Part shown: positions 6,697-15,759 of the stretch, one piece after another
How positions within the stretch are numbered: the stretch's first letter is position 1
How the letters are laid out: each line of letters starts with the position of its first letter
From: Verrucomicrobiota bacterium
GTDB lineage: Bacteria > Verrucomicrobiota > Verrucomicrobiia > Limisphaerales > SIBE01
DNA length: 45,772 nucleotides
Assembly (NCBI GenBank): GCA_027623095.1
Contig: JAQBVM010000012.1
Coordinates: 1 to 45,772 of the forward strand
Direction: 5' to 3'
Program-made: the position numbers and the translations under genes
The notes under the pieces: generated by a model
The model's input: only the letters and a program-made list of their open reading frames with translations
The model's database searches: none
What the model was told of the DNA's origin: nothing

Positions 6697-9093
6697 TCAC
6701 GATTCGTCTGAATCTTCCAGATTCCAGAAACGCTCCGCGGCGTCAATCAGCTCGTTCGCGCTCCGTAGCGACTTTGTCCGCCACCAGACCGGAAACAGTT
6801 TCCGATAGCGGGCTTCGGCAAACCGCGAATCGATCAGCAGTATTATCCCGCGATCCAATTCCGATCGAATCACTCTTCCAGCCGCCTGAAGCACTCGATT
6901 CATTCCGGGGAACGTGTATGCAAAGTCAAAACCGGCGCCTCGTGTTTGTTGGAAGTAATCCCGTATTAAATCCCTTTCCAAGCAAACCTGAGGCAGACCC
7001 ACTCCAACGATCACCGCACCCACCAAGTGTTCACCGACCAGATCAATGCCTTCGCCAAAAATGCCGCCCATCACCGCAAAACCAACCAGCGCATTCGATT
7101 GTTTTTCATGAAATTGCCGGACAAACGCCTCCCGTTCGTTCTCTTTCATTCGGGGAGTCTGAGCTTGGACCGTGACGTTCAAGTCGAGCGCTCGAAACCG
7201 CTCCAGAACCCGGTTCAAGTAGTCGTAGGACGGAAAGAATGCCAGATAATTGCCGCGTCGCGCCTGAATCATCTCTGCAATCGACTTCGCAATAGTGCCA
7301 TAGGTGGATTCGCGTTGCCGGAAAGTTGTCGCGATTTGTTCGGCGACCAGCACTCGAAGATTCTCCGGCGGAAACGGAGACGGCAACTGCATGATCGATT
7401 GCTCCGCGGCACCGCACAATGTTTGATGAAAATATTCGACAGGAGACAGAGTTCCGGAAAAAAACACCGTCGATTTCCCTCGCTTGAGCACATTCTGAAT
7501 CCGGACCGATGGATCGAGACAAAACAGACGCAATCGCAAATTCCTGGACCGCGATTCGATGATCGTCACGTAAGCTGAATCGTAAAGATCCGCGGTCCTA
7601 ACGAAACCGAGGAAGCGAAAATACCCGCCCAAGATTGCATCTCGAAACAGCGATGGCTGATTCCGTGCGAGCCACTCTTCTAACTGTTTGGCGATGGAAC
7701 GGATCAGAAACAGCAAATCTTCAGGCACCTCTTTTGTCACGGTCGAACGGTCTCCTGAGGCATCATATTGACACTCCCCATTCCGCGCCAAAGCAGTGAG
7801 ACGCTTTAGCAGCTTCGCGAGCAATTTTGCGCAACCCGGCAACTCGGAGCCCACCGAGTCCCGCAGTGCCTCGATATCGGCCCGCGACAGTTCCGAAGAA
7901 AACATTTCCCGCGCCCGATCAACCAAATTGTGAGCTTCGTCAACCAAGAAACCGTAGTCTCCGCCGCCGTCCGAGAAGAATCGCTTCAGATGGACGTTCG
8001 GATCAAACACGTAATTGTAATCGCAAACAACTACGTCCGCCCATAGCGAGGCGTCCAAAGCCAAAGCATGCGGGCAAATCTGGCGACTGCGCGCCACCTC
8101 TTCGATGCTTGAAGCATTCATCGCTTCCCGGTTTAACAAATCTCTGACCCCGTCCCGCACCCGATCATAGTATCCGATGGCGTACGGGCAGGTACGCACC
8201 TCGCACGGCTGGCGGTCACCGAAGCACATCTTGTCGCGTGCGGTTAGCGAAAGCGACCGGACCCGTAATCCTTGCTTCCGCATGTCATCGAGCGCCCCTT
8301 CGGCGGAGCGCTTTCCAACCGTCTTTGCGGTGAGATAGAACACCTTCTCGAGATCACCGTCCCTGAGCGCCGCCATCGCTGGGAACAGTACCGAAAGCGT
8401 CTTTCCGATCCCTGTGGGCGCCTCCGCCAAGAGTGTGCCTCCGTTCAGGCACGTTCGCCGGACCTCTCCAACGAGTTCCTTCTGTCCGGCACGAAAACTG
8501 GAATGCGGAAATTCCAATCCTCCAATCGATTCATCGCGCGTTTGCCACCACACTACCTGTTCCGCGATCCAGGCCACATAGCGGCCGCTAATTTCAACAA
8601 AGAACCGTTCCAGTTCCACGCGGTCGAATGATTGGACATGTTCGGTCACTCGGTTCGATTCCAAATCCAAATAGGCGAGTCGAATATCCACACTATCGAA
8701 TTGTCCAGGCAACAAATAGAGGTGGGCATAGACCTTGGCCTGAGCCCAATGCATTGGATCAGGGTCCCCAAACCTTGCGCCACGAACCGTTTTGATCTCT
8801 TCGATTAAGACCGTGCTTCCGGTGTCAATAACACCATCAATTCGGCCTCGAATTGTCAGCGCGAATTCCGAAGTATCCAACTGATGAGACACCGTGACTT
8901 CCGTTTTATACTCTTTTGGTCGTGAACGTTGAATTCGTTGATGTCCTCGAGTGCCTTCGAGGGCTCGAGATGGTCCGGAAAACTCGCGATCCCCCGCCAA
9001 ATCTCCAGACCTCAATACGAACTCGACCATATCCCGAACGGACACTGAGAGGGACCGTTTTTTGAGGAGCGCTTTGGAACCGGAATCCGACAT
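6697..9093 (-). CDS. DinG/XPD-like DNA helicase with N-terminal nuclease-like domain
   Basis: A superfamily 2 helicase of 798 residues from ATG 9093, which has an AAGGTG site upstream; an in-frame GTG at 9150 would add 19 residues. Residues 60-125 look like a PD-(D/E)xK (Cas4/RecB-type) fold. Asp86 is in RGRIDG, Glu99-x-Lys101 in LIEEIKT, and Gln118...Tyr122 matches a QxxxY motif. The helicase has Walker A APTGIGKT (225-232) and a DEAH box in LVDEAHNL (384-387). Between them are four cysteines, Cys289, Cys296, Cys301 and Cys339, placed like the XPD/DinG iron-sulfur cluster ligands. The C-terminal half has GTLSP and the motif VI-like QAAGRVIRSELDRG. A role in DNA repair or clearing R-loops or D-loops is likely from the family. 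The gene is divergent from the coiled-coil gene at 9236 and convergent with the ROK gene. Confidence 0.9.
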   Translation of the reverse strand: MSDSGSKALLKKRSLSVSVRDMVEFVLRSGDLAGDREFSGPSRALEGTRGHQRIQRSRPKEYKTEVTVSHQLDTSEFALTIRGRIDGVIDTGSTVLIEEIKTVRGARFGDPDPMHWAQAKVYAHLYLLPGQFDSVDIRLAYLDLESNRVTEHVQSFDRVELERFFVEISGRYVAWIAEQVVWWQTRDESIGGLEFPHSSFRAGQKELVGEVRRTCLNGGTLLAEAPTGIGKTLSVLFPAMAALRDGDLEKVFYLTAKTVGKRSAEGALDDMRKQGLRVRSLSLTARDKMCFGDRQPCEVRTCPYAIGYYDRVRDGVRDLLNREAMNASSIEEVARSRQICPHALALDASLWADVVVCDYNYVFDPNVHLKRFFSDGGGDYGFLVDEAHNLVDRAREMFSSELSRADIEALRDSVGSELPGCAKLLAKLLKRLTALARNGECQYDASGDRSTVTKEVPEDLLFLIRSIAKQLEEWLARNQPSLFRDAILGGYFRFLGFVRTADLYDSAYVTIIESRSRNLRLRLFCLDPSVRIQNVLKRGKSTVFFSGTLSPVEYFHQTLCGAAEQSIMQLPSPFPPENLRVLVAEQIATTFRQRESTYGTIAKSIAEMIQARRGNYLAFFPSYDYLNRVLERFRALDLNVTVQAQTPRMKENEREAFVRQFHEKQSNALVGFAVMGGIFGEGIDLVGEHLVGAVIVGVGLPQVCLERDLIRDYFQQTRGAGFDFAYTFPGMNRVLQAAGRVIRSELDRGIILLIDSRFAEARYRKLFPVWWRTKSLRSANELIDAAERFWNLEDSDES

Positions 9094-9171
9094 TTTCGAG
9101 ACACCTTGTCGAACGGAAACCCATCCCTCAAGGCATTTCCGAAACGGCACAAAACATGCATTAAACTGGCG

Positions 9172-9200
9172 TTGACACGGTAATTCCGAATGTCTAGGGT
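9172..9200 (+). promoter_or_regulatory. Candidate sigma70-type promoter
   Basis: A perfect -35 hexamer TTGACA (9172-9177) is followed by a 17-nt spacer and TAGGGT (9195-9200), which keeps the T, A and final T of the -10 consensus. It points at the coiled-coil gene starting at 9236. It lies in the spacer divergent from the helicase gene. No Shine-Dalgarno site is obvious between the promoter and that ATG. The assignment rests on motif and spacing only. Confidence 0.5.
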
Positions 9201-9235
9201 ACCGCGAATTCAGAAACTTAGATTTTTATCTTAAC

Positions 9236-9991
9236 ATGTTATTGCGAATCAGTTTAGTCGTCTCAATTCTGGCCGGGGGCGCGGCGCTTTACTTCAGCCA
9301 CTTTCAGGTTGCCGAGAAGATTACCACTTTGACCTCGGACCTTCAGACGTCCCGATCCAACGAACAGGCGGCGAGGCAAGCGGAATCAAGCGCGAGAACC
9401 GCCGAAAAACTGGCCAAGGATGAACTGGACGCAAAATCGAAGGAATTGATCGCGACGTCGGATGCTCTTGAAACAACGAAAGCAAGCCTCGCGGTACAGC
9501 AAAAGCGCGCGGACCAACTTTTTGACGAGAGAACGGGCATGCTCCGAGACCTGAACCAATCGCGCCAGGAATTGGCCCGGTTTAACGCGACCGGCTTCAC
9601 AGCAGACCAACTCCTCACGCTCGCCTCGGACTTGAACCAGCTCACGGCGGAAAAAGAAACCTACATTGCTGAGAACGGCATCCTTCTTAAGAACATCAAT
9701 CGTCTTGAATACGAGCTGAGCCGGTATGTCGGACCTCGCGAACAGGAAATCGAGCTCCCGGTAGGCCTGAAAGGACGCATCCTCGCCGTAGATCCCAAAT
9801 ACGATTTCGTGGTTCTTAACATTGGCGGCAACCAAGGCGTGTTGGAGAATGGAAAAATGCTTGTGAACCGGGACGGGAAGCTTGTCGCGAAAGTCCGCAT
9901 CACGAAGGTAGAACCGGATCGCAGCATCGCCAACATTCTTCCAGAATGGAAACAGGCCGAGGTCACCGAAGGGGACCAGGTTCTTTATTAA
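9236..9991 (+). CDS. Membrane-anchored coiled-coil protein
   Basis: This 251-residue protein has no assigned function. Residues 5-22 form a single hydrophobic segment (ISLVVSILAGGAALYFSHF), either an uncleaved anchor or a signal. About residues 25-130 are charged and heptad-like, rich in Ala, Glu, Lys, Ser and Gln, and predict a long coiled coil. The C-terminal 75 residues form a separate beta-rich domain with the pattern GRILAVDPKYDFVVLNIGG, NQGVLENGKMLVNRDGK and VRITKVEPDRSIANI. This resembles small OB- or SH3-like beta domains in envelope proteins such as the FlgT C-terminus. The topology suggests a periplasmic coiled coil ending in a compact binding domain. It is followed 30 bp downstream by a small lipoprotein gene, and the two probably form an envelope pair. 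Its upstream promoter is the 9172-9200 candidate. Confidence 0.8.
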   Translation: MLLRISLVVSILAGGAALYFSHFQVAEKITTLTSDLQTSRSNEQAARQAESSARTAEKLAKDELDAKSKELIATSDALETTKASLAVQQKRADQLFDERTGMLRDLNQSRQELARFNATGFTADQLLTLASDLNQLTAEKETYIAENGILLKNINRLEYELSRYVGPREQEIELPVGLKGRILAVDPKYDFVVLNIGGNQGVLENGKMLVNRDGKLVAKVRITKVEPDRSIANILPEWKQAEVTEGDQVLY

Positions 9992-10021
9992 TGGCCCATT
10001 AAACCAGCCGAAACTCCTTGG

Positions 10022-10198
10022 ATGATTCTCCAATTCTTGAGCCAAAAACGTCTCTGGATCTTCGGCACGATGATTCTTATCTCATTAGCTGGAGTTGGGT
10101 GTAGGACGCCCGACTCGGAAGGTCTCTCCGAGCGGCCTTGGAATGCACCGAAAAGCTGGGAGCACGGAATTCCTCAATCTCTTATTGAGCCACGGTAG
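10022..10198 (+). CDS. Small lipoprotein, 58 residues
   Basis: ATG 10022 to TAG 10198. The sequence has a basic N-terminus (SQKRLW), a hydrophobic core (IFGTMILISLAG) and a lipobox ending GVGC at Cys27, so it should be processed by lipoprotein signal peptidase to a mature peptide of about 32 residues. The mature part is short and proline- and tryptophan-containing (SERPWNAPKSWEHGIPQSL), without a known domain. It begins 30 bp after the coiled-coil gene in the same direction, which supports a real translated gene in the same transcript. I have the impression that similar small lipoproteins with PWNxPxxWE motifs occur in other Verrucomicrobiota, but this is memory and was not searched. It converges with rny, whose stop is at 10257. 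Confidence 0.7.
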   Translation: MILQFLSQKRLWIFGTMILISLAGVGCRTPDSEGLSERPWNAPKSWEHGIPQSLIEPR

Positions 10199-10256
10199 CA
10201 GGCCGGGTTTCGGTGGTTCATCGAATTCCCGGGATTGCCAAACGGTCCCCGTAGGG

Positions 10257-11837
10257 CTACTTCGCAAACTCAACGCAGCGTGTCTCTCGAACGACGGTTA
10301 CCCGAATCTGTCCGGGATAATGCAGTTCGTCTTCGATTTTTCGTGCGACATTCCGGGCCAGTGCGGAAGCTTGATCGTCATTCAGCTTTTCCGGCTGCAC
10401 AACGACCCGCAGTTCCCTGCCTGCCTGGACCGCAAAACATCGTTCCACACCGGTGAAGGACAACCCGATCTGCTCCAAATTTTCAAGGCGCTTGAGATAG
10501 GTTGACATCGTTTCCGATCTTGCGCCCGGTCGTGATGCACTGATCGCATCGGCGGCGCTGACCAAAATTCCCAGCAGGTTTGTGTGCGGGACTTCATCGT
10601 GGTGCGAAGCCACGCCGTTTATGACGTCCTCGGATTCGCCATATCGCTTGATCAGTTCCGCCCCGACAATCGCGTGAGACCCCTCTATCTCGTGGTTAAC
10701 CGCCTTTCCAATATCGTGCATGAGGCCCGCTCGCTTGGCGGCGGTAACTTCCAAACCGATTTCGGCAGCCATCAATCCCATCAAGTGGGCCACTTCCACA
10801 GAATGGTCCAGGATGTTTTGAGAAAAACTGTGCCTGAAACGAAGCCGCCCCAGCAATTTTACAATCTCCGAACGCGCGGGTGTAAGTCCGACTTTGAAAA
10901 AAGCATCTTCCCCCGCCTCGGTCAAAGTTTCATCCATTTCTTGCGAAACGGCCGCGACGATCTCCTCAATCCGAGTCGGATGAATGCGGCCGTCTAGAAT
11001 TAGACGATGCATCGCCTCACGGGCAATTTCCCGGCGAACCGGATCAAAGCCGGAAAGGACAACCGCGTTTGGGGTATCGTCAATCAATACCGTTACCCCG
11101 GTCGCAGCCTCAAACGCCCGGATATTTCGACCCTCCCGCCCAATAATGCGGCCTTTGATCTCGTCGCCCTGCAGTGCCACGGTGGCGGTTGTGGTTTCAA
11201 ATGTGTGGGTTCCCGCGTACCGTTGAATTGCGATGCTGAGAATGCGCCGAGCCTGATCTTCCGCCTTGGACTTTGCCGTTTCCAGAATGTGCCGGCTCAA
11301 ATCGGCCGCATCCTTGAGTGCCTCCTGTTCGACTTGTTTCAGTAGATGCGAACGAGCTTCCGATTCGCTTAACTGCGCGGCCTTTTGAAGCTCTGCTTTT
11401 CTCCGGCAAAGCAGCTCGGCAGCCGTCTCGAGCTCCGACTGCAAACGGCTCTGACGTTCGTTCAAGATTTGATCGCGCTCTCGCAGGGCCCGCTCTTGAG
11501 ACACGATCCCCTCCAACTGGCTGTTGATCAGATTCTCTCGCTGTGCGAGGCGTTTCTCCAAGTCTCCCAATTCCTGGCGCCTCGAGGAGAACGATTGCTC
11601 CGTCTGTTCCCGCTGTTTTGCAGCCTCCTCGTTCGCCGCAACCCGGGACTCTCTCAACAGGGTTTCCGCTTCCCGCCTCGCGTTTTCAAGGATTTGGCCG
11701 GCCAGTTGTTCCGAGGCGGCATGCCGATGGCTTCGATTCCAGCGTACAAGCCAATAGCCTCCGAGGGCACCGGCTGCAAGCAGCAGAACTTTTTCAAGTC
11801 CGTCCCCAACCAATATTGATTCAGTCAACCAGCTCAT
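10257..11837 (-). CDS. rny: Ribonuclease Y
   Basis: A membrane-anchored endoribonuclease that starts mRNA decay. It is 526 residues, the usual length. A transmembrane segment is at about residues 14-33 (VLLLAAGALGGYWLV). A long coiled coil rich in Glu, Arg, Gln and Ala covers about 40-200. The KH RNA-binding domain contains GRIIGREGRNIRAFEAATG. The HD phosphohydrolase domain has HSVEVAHLMG and the metal-binding HDIGKAVNHEIEGSHA. The C-terminus is the family-typical PGQIRVTVVRETR. The start codon overlaps the stop of the upstream cyclo-ligase gene by 4 bp, so the genes are translationally coupled in an operon with rarA. Confidence 0.97.
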   Translation of the reverse strand: MSWLTESILVGDGLEKVLLLAAGALGGYWLVRWNRSHRHAASEQLAGQILENARREAETLLRESRVAANEEAAKQREQTEQSFSSRRQELGDLEKRLAQRENLINSQLEGIVSQERALRERDQILNERQSRLQSELETAAELLCRRKAELQKAAQLSESEARSHLLKQVEQEALKDAADLSRHILETAKSKAEDQARRILSIAIQRYAGTHTFETTTATVALQGDEIKGRIIGREGRNIRAFEAATGVTVLIDDTPNAVVLSGFDPVRREIAREAMHRLILDGRIHPTRIEEIVAAVSQEMDETLTEAGEDAFFKVGLTPARSEIVKLLGRLRFRHSFSQNILDHSVEVAHLMGLMAAEIGLEVTAAKRAGLMHDIGKAVNHEIEGSHAIVGAELIKRYGESEDVINGVASHHDEVPHTNLLGILVSAADAISASRPGARSETMSTYLKRLENLEQIGLSFTGVERCFAVQAGRELRVVVQPEKLNDDQASALARNVARKIEDELHYPGQIRVTVVRETRCVEFAK

Positions 11838-12448
11838 TGCGAAGCCGGGTTCCTTCCAAAAGTTATCCAGCGAGTCGGCGTCACGACCAGATCCATGGGG
11901 ATGTCATGCTTCCCCGCGGCAAGTACTTCAACGATCTGCTCTTCAAAAGCGACCCCGCATTTCACGCCTTGAATTCCATCGAGCAAACGATCGTAGTATC
12001 CACCGCCACGACCTAGTCTTGCTCCACACAAATCGAAAGCTACCGCAGGAACCAATATTAAGTCCAGTTGCATTAGAGGAATGTGCACGCAACTTTCGGA
12101 AGGTTCCTTGATCCCGAACTGTCCTCGCGGAAACGTTTGTGTCAGATCCACGATTCTGCGCGCCGAGTAACCGTTTTGTTCCGGTTCAAACCGCGGCAAC
12201 GCAAGGATTTTCCCCTCCTCTGCGGCGCAAACCGCAAGAGGCCACACATCGACCTCGCCTTTCGTCGGACAGTAGGCCATCACCGATGCTGCCTTCGTCC
12301 ACAATTCATTGCGGCGCACCCGGTCGCAGATGCGCCGCGAGGCCTCGACGCGATCGTCCGGACTCATTTTGCCGACAACTTCTCGCACATGCGCGCGGGT
12401 GCTCCGTTTTTTCTCGATCAATTCCCGGTTTACACACGAACGATTCAT
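11834..12448 (-). CDS. ygfA: 5-formyltetrahydrofolate cyclo-ligase
   Basis: This ATP-dependent enzyme converts 5-formyl-THF to 5,10-methenyl-THF in the cytoplasm and recycles stored folate. It is 204 residues, normal for the family. An N-terminal basic stretch (KKRSTRAHVRE) fits the nucleotide- and folate-binding region. VMAYCPTKGEVDVWPL corresponds to the substrate loop. The best marker is the glycine-rich ATP loop GARLGRGGGYYDRLL near residues 144-158. It overlaps rny (downstream) and rarA (upstream) by 4 bp each, so all three are likely one transcript. A 6S RNA often lies near this gene in proteobacteria; none was recognised here and there is no intergenic room for it. Confidence 0.95.
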   Translation of the reverse strand: MNRSCVNRELIEKKRSTRAHVREVVGKMSPDDRVEASRRICDRVRRNELWTKAASVMAYCPTKGEVDVWPLAVCAAEEGKILALPRFEPEQNGYSARRIVDLTQTFPRGQFGIKEPSESCVHIPLMQLDLILVPAVAFDLCGARLGRGGGYYDRLLDGIQGVKCGVAFEEQIVEVLAAGKHDIPMDLVVTPTRWITFGRNPASQ

Positions 12449-13839
12449 GGAGCGTTATTCTGGTTGCTCTGGCTGGACTTCGCCTTGGCCGCGAGAGCTC
12501 TCCAGCCCTCCAGCCGTTCCTTGATTCGCTTCTCAGATCCTTGATCCGACGGTTCGTAATAACGTTTGAACGCTCCCAAGTAGTCCTGAGCCACATAGTG
12601 GCCCGGAAAATCATGTGGGTACGCGTATCCTTTCCCTCTTCCGAGCTTCTCGGCTCCGGAATAACTGGCGTCCCGAAGATGTTCAGGAACCGGGAGAGTC
12701 TTCCCTGACCGCACGTCGTCGAGCGCCGCGTCAATCGCCACATATCCGCTGTTGCTCTTGTTGGCTGAAGCAATATAGATCGCTGCCTCTGCGAGAGGAA
12801 TTCGCGCTTCCGGCCATCCAATCAACTCCGCCGCTTCATGCGCGGCAGTGGCCAGCACCAAAGCCATTGGATCGGCCAATCCGACGTCCTCCGCAGCGCA
12901 AATGACAATTCGGCGCGCGATAAATCGCGGGTCTTCGCCTGCATGAATCATTTTGGCGAGCCAGTATAACGTCGCATCCGGATCACTTCCGCGCATTGAC
13001 TTGATGAACGCAGAGATCGTGTCGTAATGGGAATCTCCGTCGGCATCATAGACAATCGCCTTTTTCTGGATGCTCTGTTCCGCGGAACGAAGATCAATCT
13101 CGATGATGCCGTTCGCGGCCGCAGGTGTCGTTAACACCGCTATCTCGAGTGAATTCAAGGCTTTTCTCGCATCGCCGTCTGCCAGTTTCGCCAAATGCGC
13201 CAGCGCATCCTCGTGAGCGTAAATCTTCTGATCCCCTAGTCCGCGCTCCGGATCGCTCAACGCTCGCCGCAATAATTCCGTTAATTCCTGCACACCCAGC
13301 GGCCGCAGCTCAAAAATATGCGAACGGGAAACCAACGGAGAATTAACAAAGAAAAACGGATTGTGCGTCGTCGCTCCAACCAACTGGATAACGCCGCTTT
13401 CGACGTCCGGCAGCAAAATATCCTGTTGCGCCTTGTTGAACCGATGAATTTCGTCGATGAACAAGATCGTTGATTGCCCCTTGTTCTCGAGCCTGTTCGC
13501 AGCCGACGTCAGCGCGCGCCGCATGTCGGCGACATTCGACTCAACACCGCTCAATCGTTCGAATCGGCTCTTTGTGTGATTTGCAATAATCCTCGCGAGA
13601 GATGTTTTTCCGGTTCCCGGCGGACCATACAATATCAAGGACTGAATTCGATCCGCTTCGATGGAACGGCGAAGAAGTTCTCCCTCCGCGAGCAGATGAG
13701 ATTGTCCGACGAATTCCGCGAGAGTTTGCGGGCGCATGCGGGATGCCAGCGGCCCATGCTTGGATTGGGATCGATCCACACGCGCTCCTGGAGAATCCGT
13801 GGAGGGGTGAAGATCGGCAAACAGATCGTCACGTGACAT
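12445..13839 (-). CDS. rarA: Replication-associated recombination protein A
   Basis: An AAA+ ATPase of the RarA/MgsA/WRNIP1 family that acts at stalled replication forks with single-strand binding protein. It is 464 residues. The N-terminal segment has PLASRMRPQTLAEFVGQSHLL. Walker A is GPPGTGKT at residues 72-79, and Walker B plus the sensor region is LFIDEIHRFNKAQQD. The C-terminal tetramerisation region contains YAYPHDFPGHYVAQDYLG, a strong family marker. It is the first gene of the overlapping rarA, cyclo-ligase, rny set and diverges from the POT transporter. The start ATG at 13839 gives the standard N-terminus with a short linker. No ribosome binding site close to consensus was seen. Confidence 0.96.
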   Translation of the reverse strand: MSRDDLFADLHPSTDSPGARVDRSQSKHGPLASRMRPQTLAEFVGQSHLLAEGELLRRSIEADRIQSLILYGPPGTGKTSLARIIANHTKSRFERLSGVESNVADMRRALTSAANRLENKGQSTILFIDEIHRFNKAQQDILLPDVESGVIQLVGATTHNPFFFVNSPLVSRSHIFELRPLGVQELTELLRRALSDPERGLGDQKIYAHEDALAHLAKLADGDARKALNSLEIAVLTTPAAANGIIEIDLRSAEQSIQKKAIVYDADGDSHYDTISAFIKSMRGSDPDATLYWLAKMIHAGEDPRFIARRIVICAAEDVGLADPMALVLATAAHEAAELIGWPEARIPLAEAAIYIASANKSNSGYVAIDAALDDVRSGKTLPVPEHLRDASYSGAEKLGRGKGYAYPHDFPGHYVAQDYLGAFKRYYEPSDQGSEKRIKERLEGWRALAAKAKSSQSNQNNAP

Positions 13840-14207
13840 AAATAGGAGAGGCGTGATTCAAACGTTGGGCAAGAAAAAACCCCACCGTAATGCCGTGTGT
13901 AACAGTTCCTTTGAACGTGTGAGAAACAGGTGGAACCGGCTCGGTGGCTTTCGACTTCCAATCAAGGCCTGTCGGCCACCCCCAAAGCTTGGGTTCCTAT
14001 TCAACTTAGCTTACGGTTCAAGGACTTAGTTTCTTAACACGAGCATGGCAGGGTAAAACCAAATCTCATTCAGAATTCCAAAGAGCAACACACTCAAATT
14101 CGCACCCTCTCAACAATTCTTACTATGCGGCAACAACTCACCTGTCCTCAAGGAAAAAATTAAAGAGACATATGGAGAGGATTCTGAGAATTAAGAGGGG
14201 TTCACCG
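13840..14207. other. Divergent intergenic spacer, no gene recognised
   Basis: This spacer lies between rarA (minus) and the POT transporter (plus) and must hold the promoters of both. I found no convincing reading frame, strong hairpin or riboswitch. A T-rich run of six bases on the minus strand near 13870 has no preceding stem. Just before the transporter start, GAGGGG (14195-14200) lies 7 bases upstream of ATG 14208 and is the likely ribosome binding site. Confidence 0.5.
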
Positions 14208-15716
14208 ATGATCCCAAATAATTCCACCCTGTTGCCGGAAGCAACCGCAAAACATCCGCGGGGGCTATACACACTGTTTTTCACCGAGATGTGGGAACGT
14301 TTCAGTTATTACGGAATGCGGGCCTTGCTGGTTCTGTTCATGGTGGATGCGGTTGAGAGCGGCGGGCTCGGTTTTGACGACAAAACAGCAACCTCGATTT
14401 ATGGTCTCTACACGGCGTTCGTCTATCTGGTTGCACTGCCTGGAGGGTGGATAGCCGACCGTTTGCTGGGCGCGCAGCGAGCCGTCTGGTACGGAGGCAT
14501 CATCATTGCTCTCGGTCATTTCACCCTTGCCATCCCGACCTTGCAGGCTTTTTTCCTTGGGCTCGTATTGGTTGTTCTTGGAACAGGCCTTCTCAAGCCA
14601 AATATCAGCGCCATGGTCGGGCAACTCTATCCCGAGGGCGGCGCTCGGCGCGACGCGGGATTCACCATTTTCTACATGGGAATTAACTTGGGTGCGGCTC
14701 TGGGACCGCTGATCTGCAGCACTTTGGGCGAGAAACTTAACTGGCATTATGGATTCGCCGCCGCAGGCGTTGGCATGGCGTTCGGACTGATTCAATTCAA
14801 ATTCACGTCGAAACATCTCGGAACAGCCGGCCTCGCTCCTCATCGCGATCCCAGGAATGTGACCGGAGTGAGAGGGATTGACCGAGGGTGGTACTACGTC
14901 GGGGCAGCAATGGCGGTCGTTTTGACGGTAGTTATCCTGGGCCTCGCTCGGGTAATCACCTTCAACCCGATTCCCCTGGCACAAAACACGACGTACGTGA
15001 TTGTCGGAATCGCGATGATCTACTTCATTGGGATCTTTGCTTTCGGCGGATTAAATGCGATCGAAAAACAACGGGTTGTTGTGATTATCGTTCTGTTGTT
15101 CTGCGCGGCACTCTTTTGGTCAGGCTTCGAACAAGCGGGATCTTCACTTAACCTCTTTGCCGATCGTTATACAGATCGAATGCTCGAAACGTTCGCTTTT
15201 GAAATTCCAACAGGCTGGTTTCAAATGCTGAACCCGGTTTTCATTATCACGCTGGCTCCGATTTTCGCCGCACTGTGGGTGAACATGGCTCGCCGACATT
15301 TGAATCCTGCGATTCCGATGAAATTTGCATTCGGCCTTATCCTTTTGGGCGCCGGATTCCTCGTCATGGTTGCCGCTGCCAAATTGGTTGTTGCAGGAGA
15401 CAAAGTAGCGCCGTTCTGGTTGATCTTTACTTACCTTCTCCACACGATGGGAGAACTTTGCTTAAGCCCGGTCGGACTCAGCGCCGTTAGCAAGCTTGCG
15501 CCCGCTCGCTTCGTGGGGCAGATGATGGGCCTATGGTTCGTCGCCGCTTCCCTCGGAAACCTGATTGCGGGACTTTTCGCTGGAGAGATCGATCCAAACG
15601 CGATCGATCAAATGCCGGATCTTTACCTCCGTGTCGTCATAACGCCCGTGCTCGCTGGAGTTGTCATGTTAATACTCGTCCGCCCAATCAAAAAACTTCT
15701 GGGAGGAGTTCAGTAA
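14208..15716 (+). CDS. POT-family proton-dependent peptide transporter
   Basis: An inner-membrane symporter of the proton-dependent oligopeptide family that imports di- and tripeptides. It has 502 residues from ATG 14208, chosen because GAGGGG lies 7 bases upstream and the resulting N-terminus places the first helix correctly; an upstream ATG at 14172 would add 12 residues. The signature EMWERFSYYGMRALLVLFM (an ExxERFxYYG form) is in helix 1. PGGWIADRLLGAQR and the segment with GTGLLKPNISAMVGQLY match other family motifs. GELCLSPVGLSAVSKLAP near the C-terminus is also typical. At least 12 hydrophobic helices can be counted. The gene stands alone between rarA and the convergent molybdenum hydroxylase genes. 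Confidence 0.95.
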   Translation: MIPNNSTLLPEATAKHPRGLYTLFFTEMWERFSYYGMRALLVLFMVDAVESGGLGFDDKTATSIYGLYTAFVYLVALPGGWIADRLLGAQRAVWYGGIIIALGHFTLAIPTLQAFFLGLVLVVLGTGLLKPNISAMVGQLYPEGGARRDAGFTIFYMGINLGAALGPLICSTLGEKLNWHYGFAAAGVGMAFGLIQFKFTSKHLGTAGLAPHRDPRNVTGVRGIDRGWYYVGAAMAVVLTVVILGLARVITFNPIPLAQNTTYVIVGIAMIYFIGIFAFGGLNAIEKQRVVVIIVLLFCAALFWSGFEQAGSSLNLFADRYTDRMLETFAFEIPTGWFQMLNPVFIITLAPIFAALWVNMARRHLNPAIPMKFAFGLILLGAGFLVMVAAAKLVVAGDKVAPFWLIFTYLLHTMGELCLSPVGLSAVSKLAPARFVGQMMGLWFVAASLGNLIAGLFAGEIDPNAIDQMPDLYLRVVITPVLAGVVMLILVRPIKKLLGGVQ

Positions 15717-15759
15717 CAAAAGTTCGGGAATACGTGTCCGAGCCTGTGAATTCGTACGC

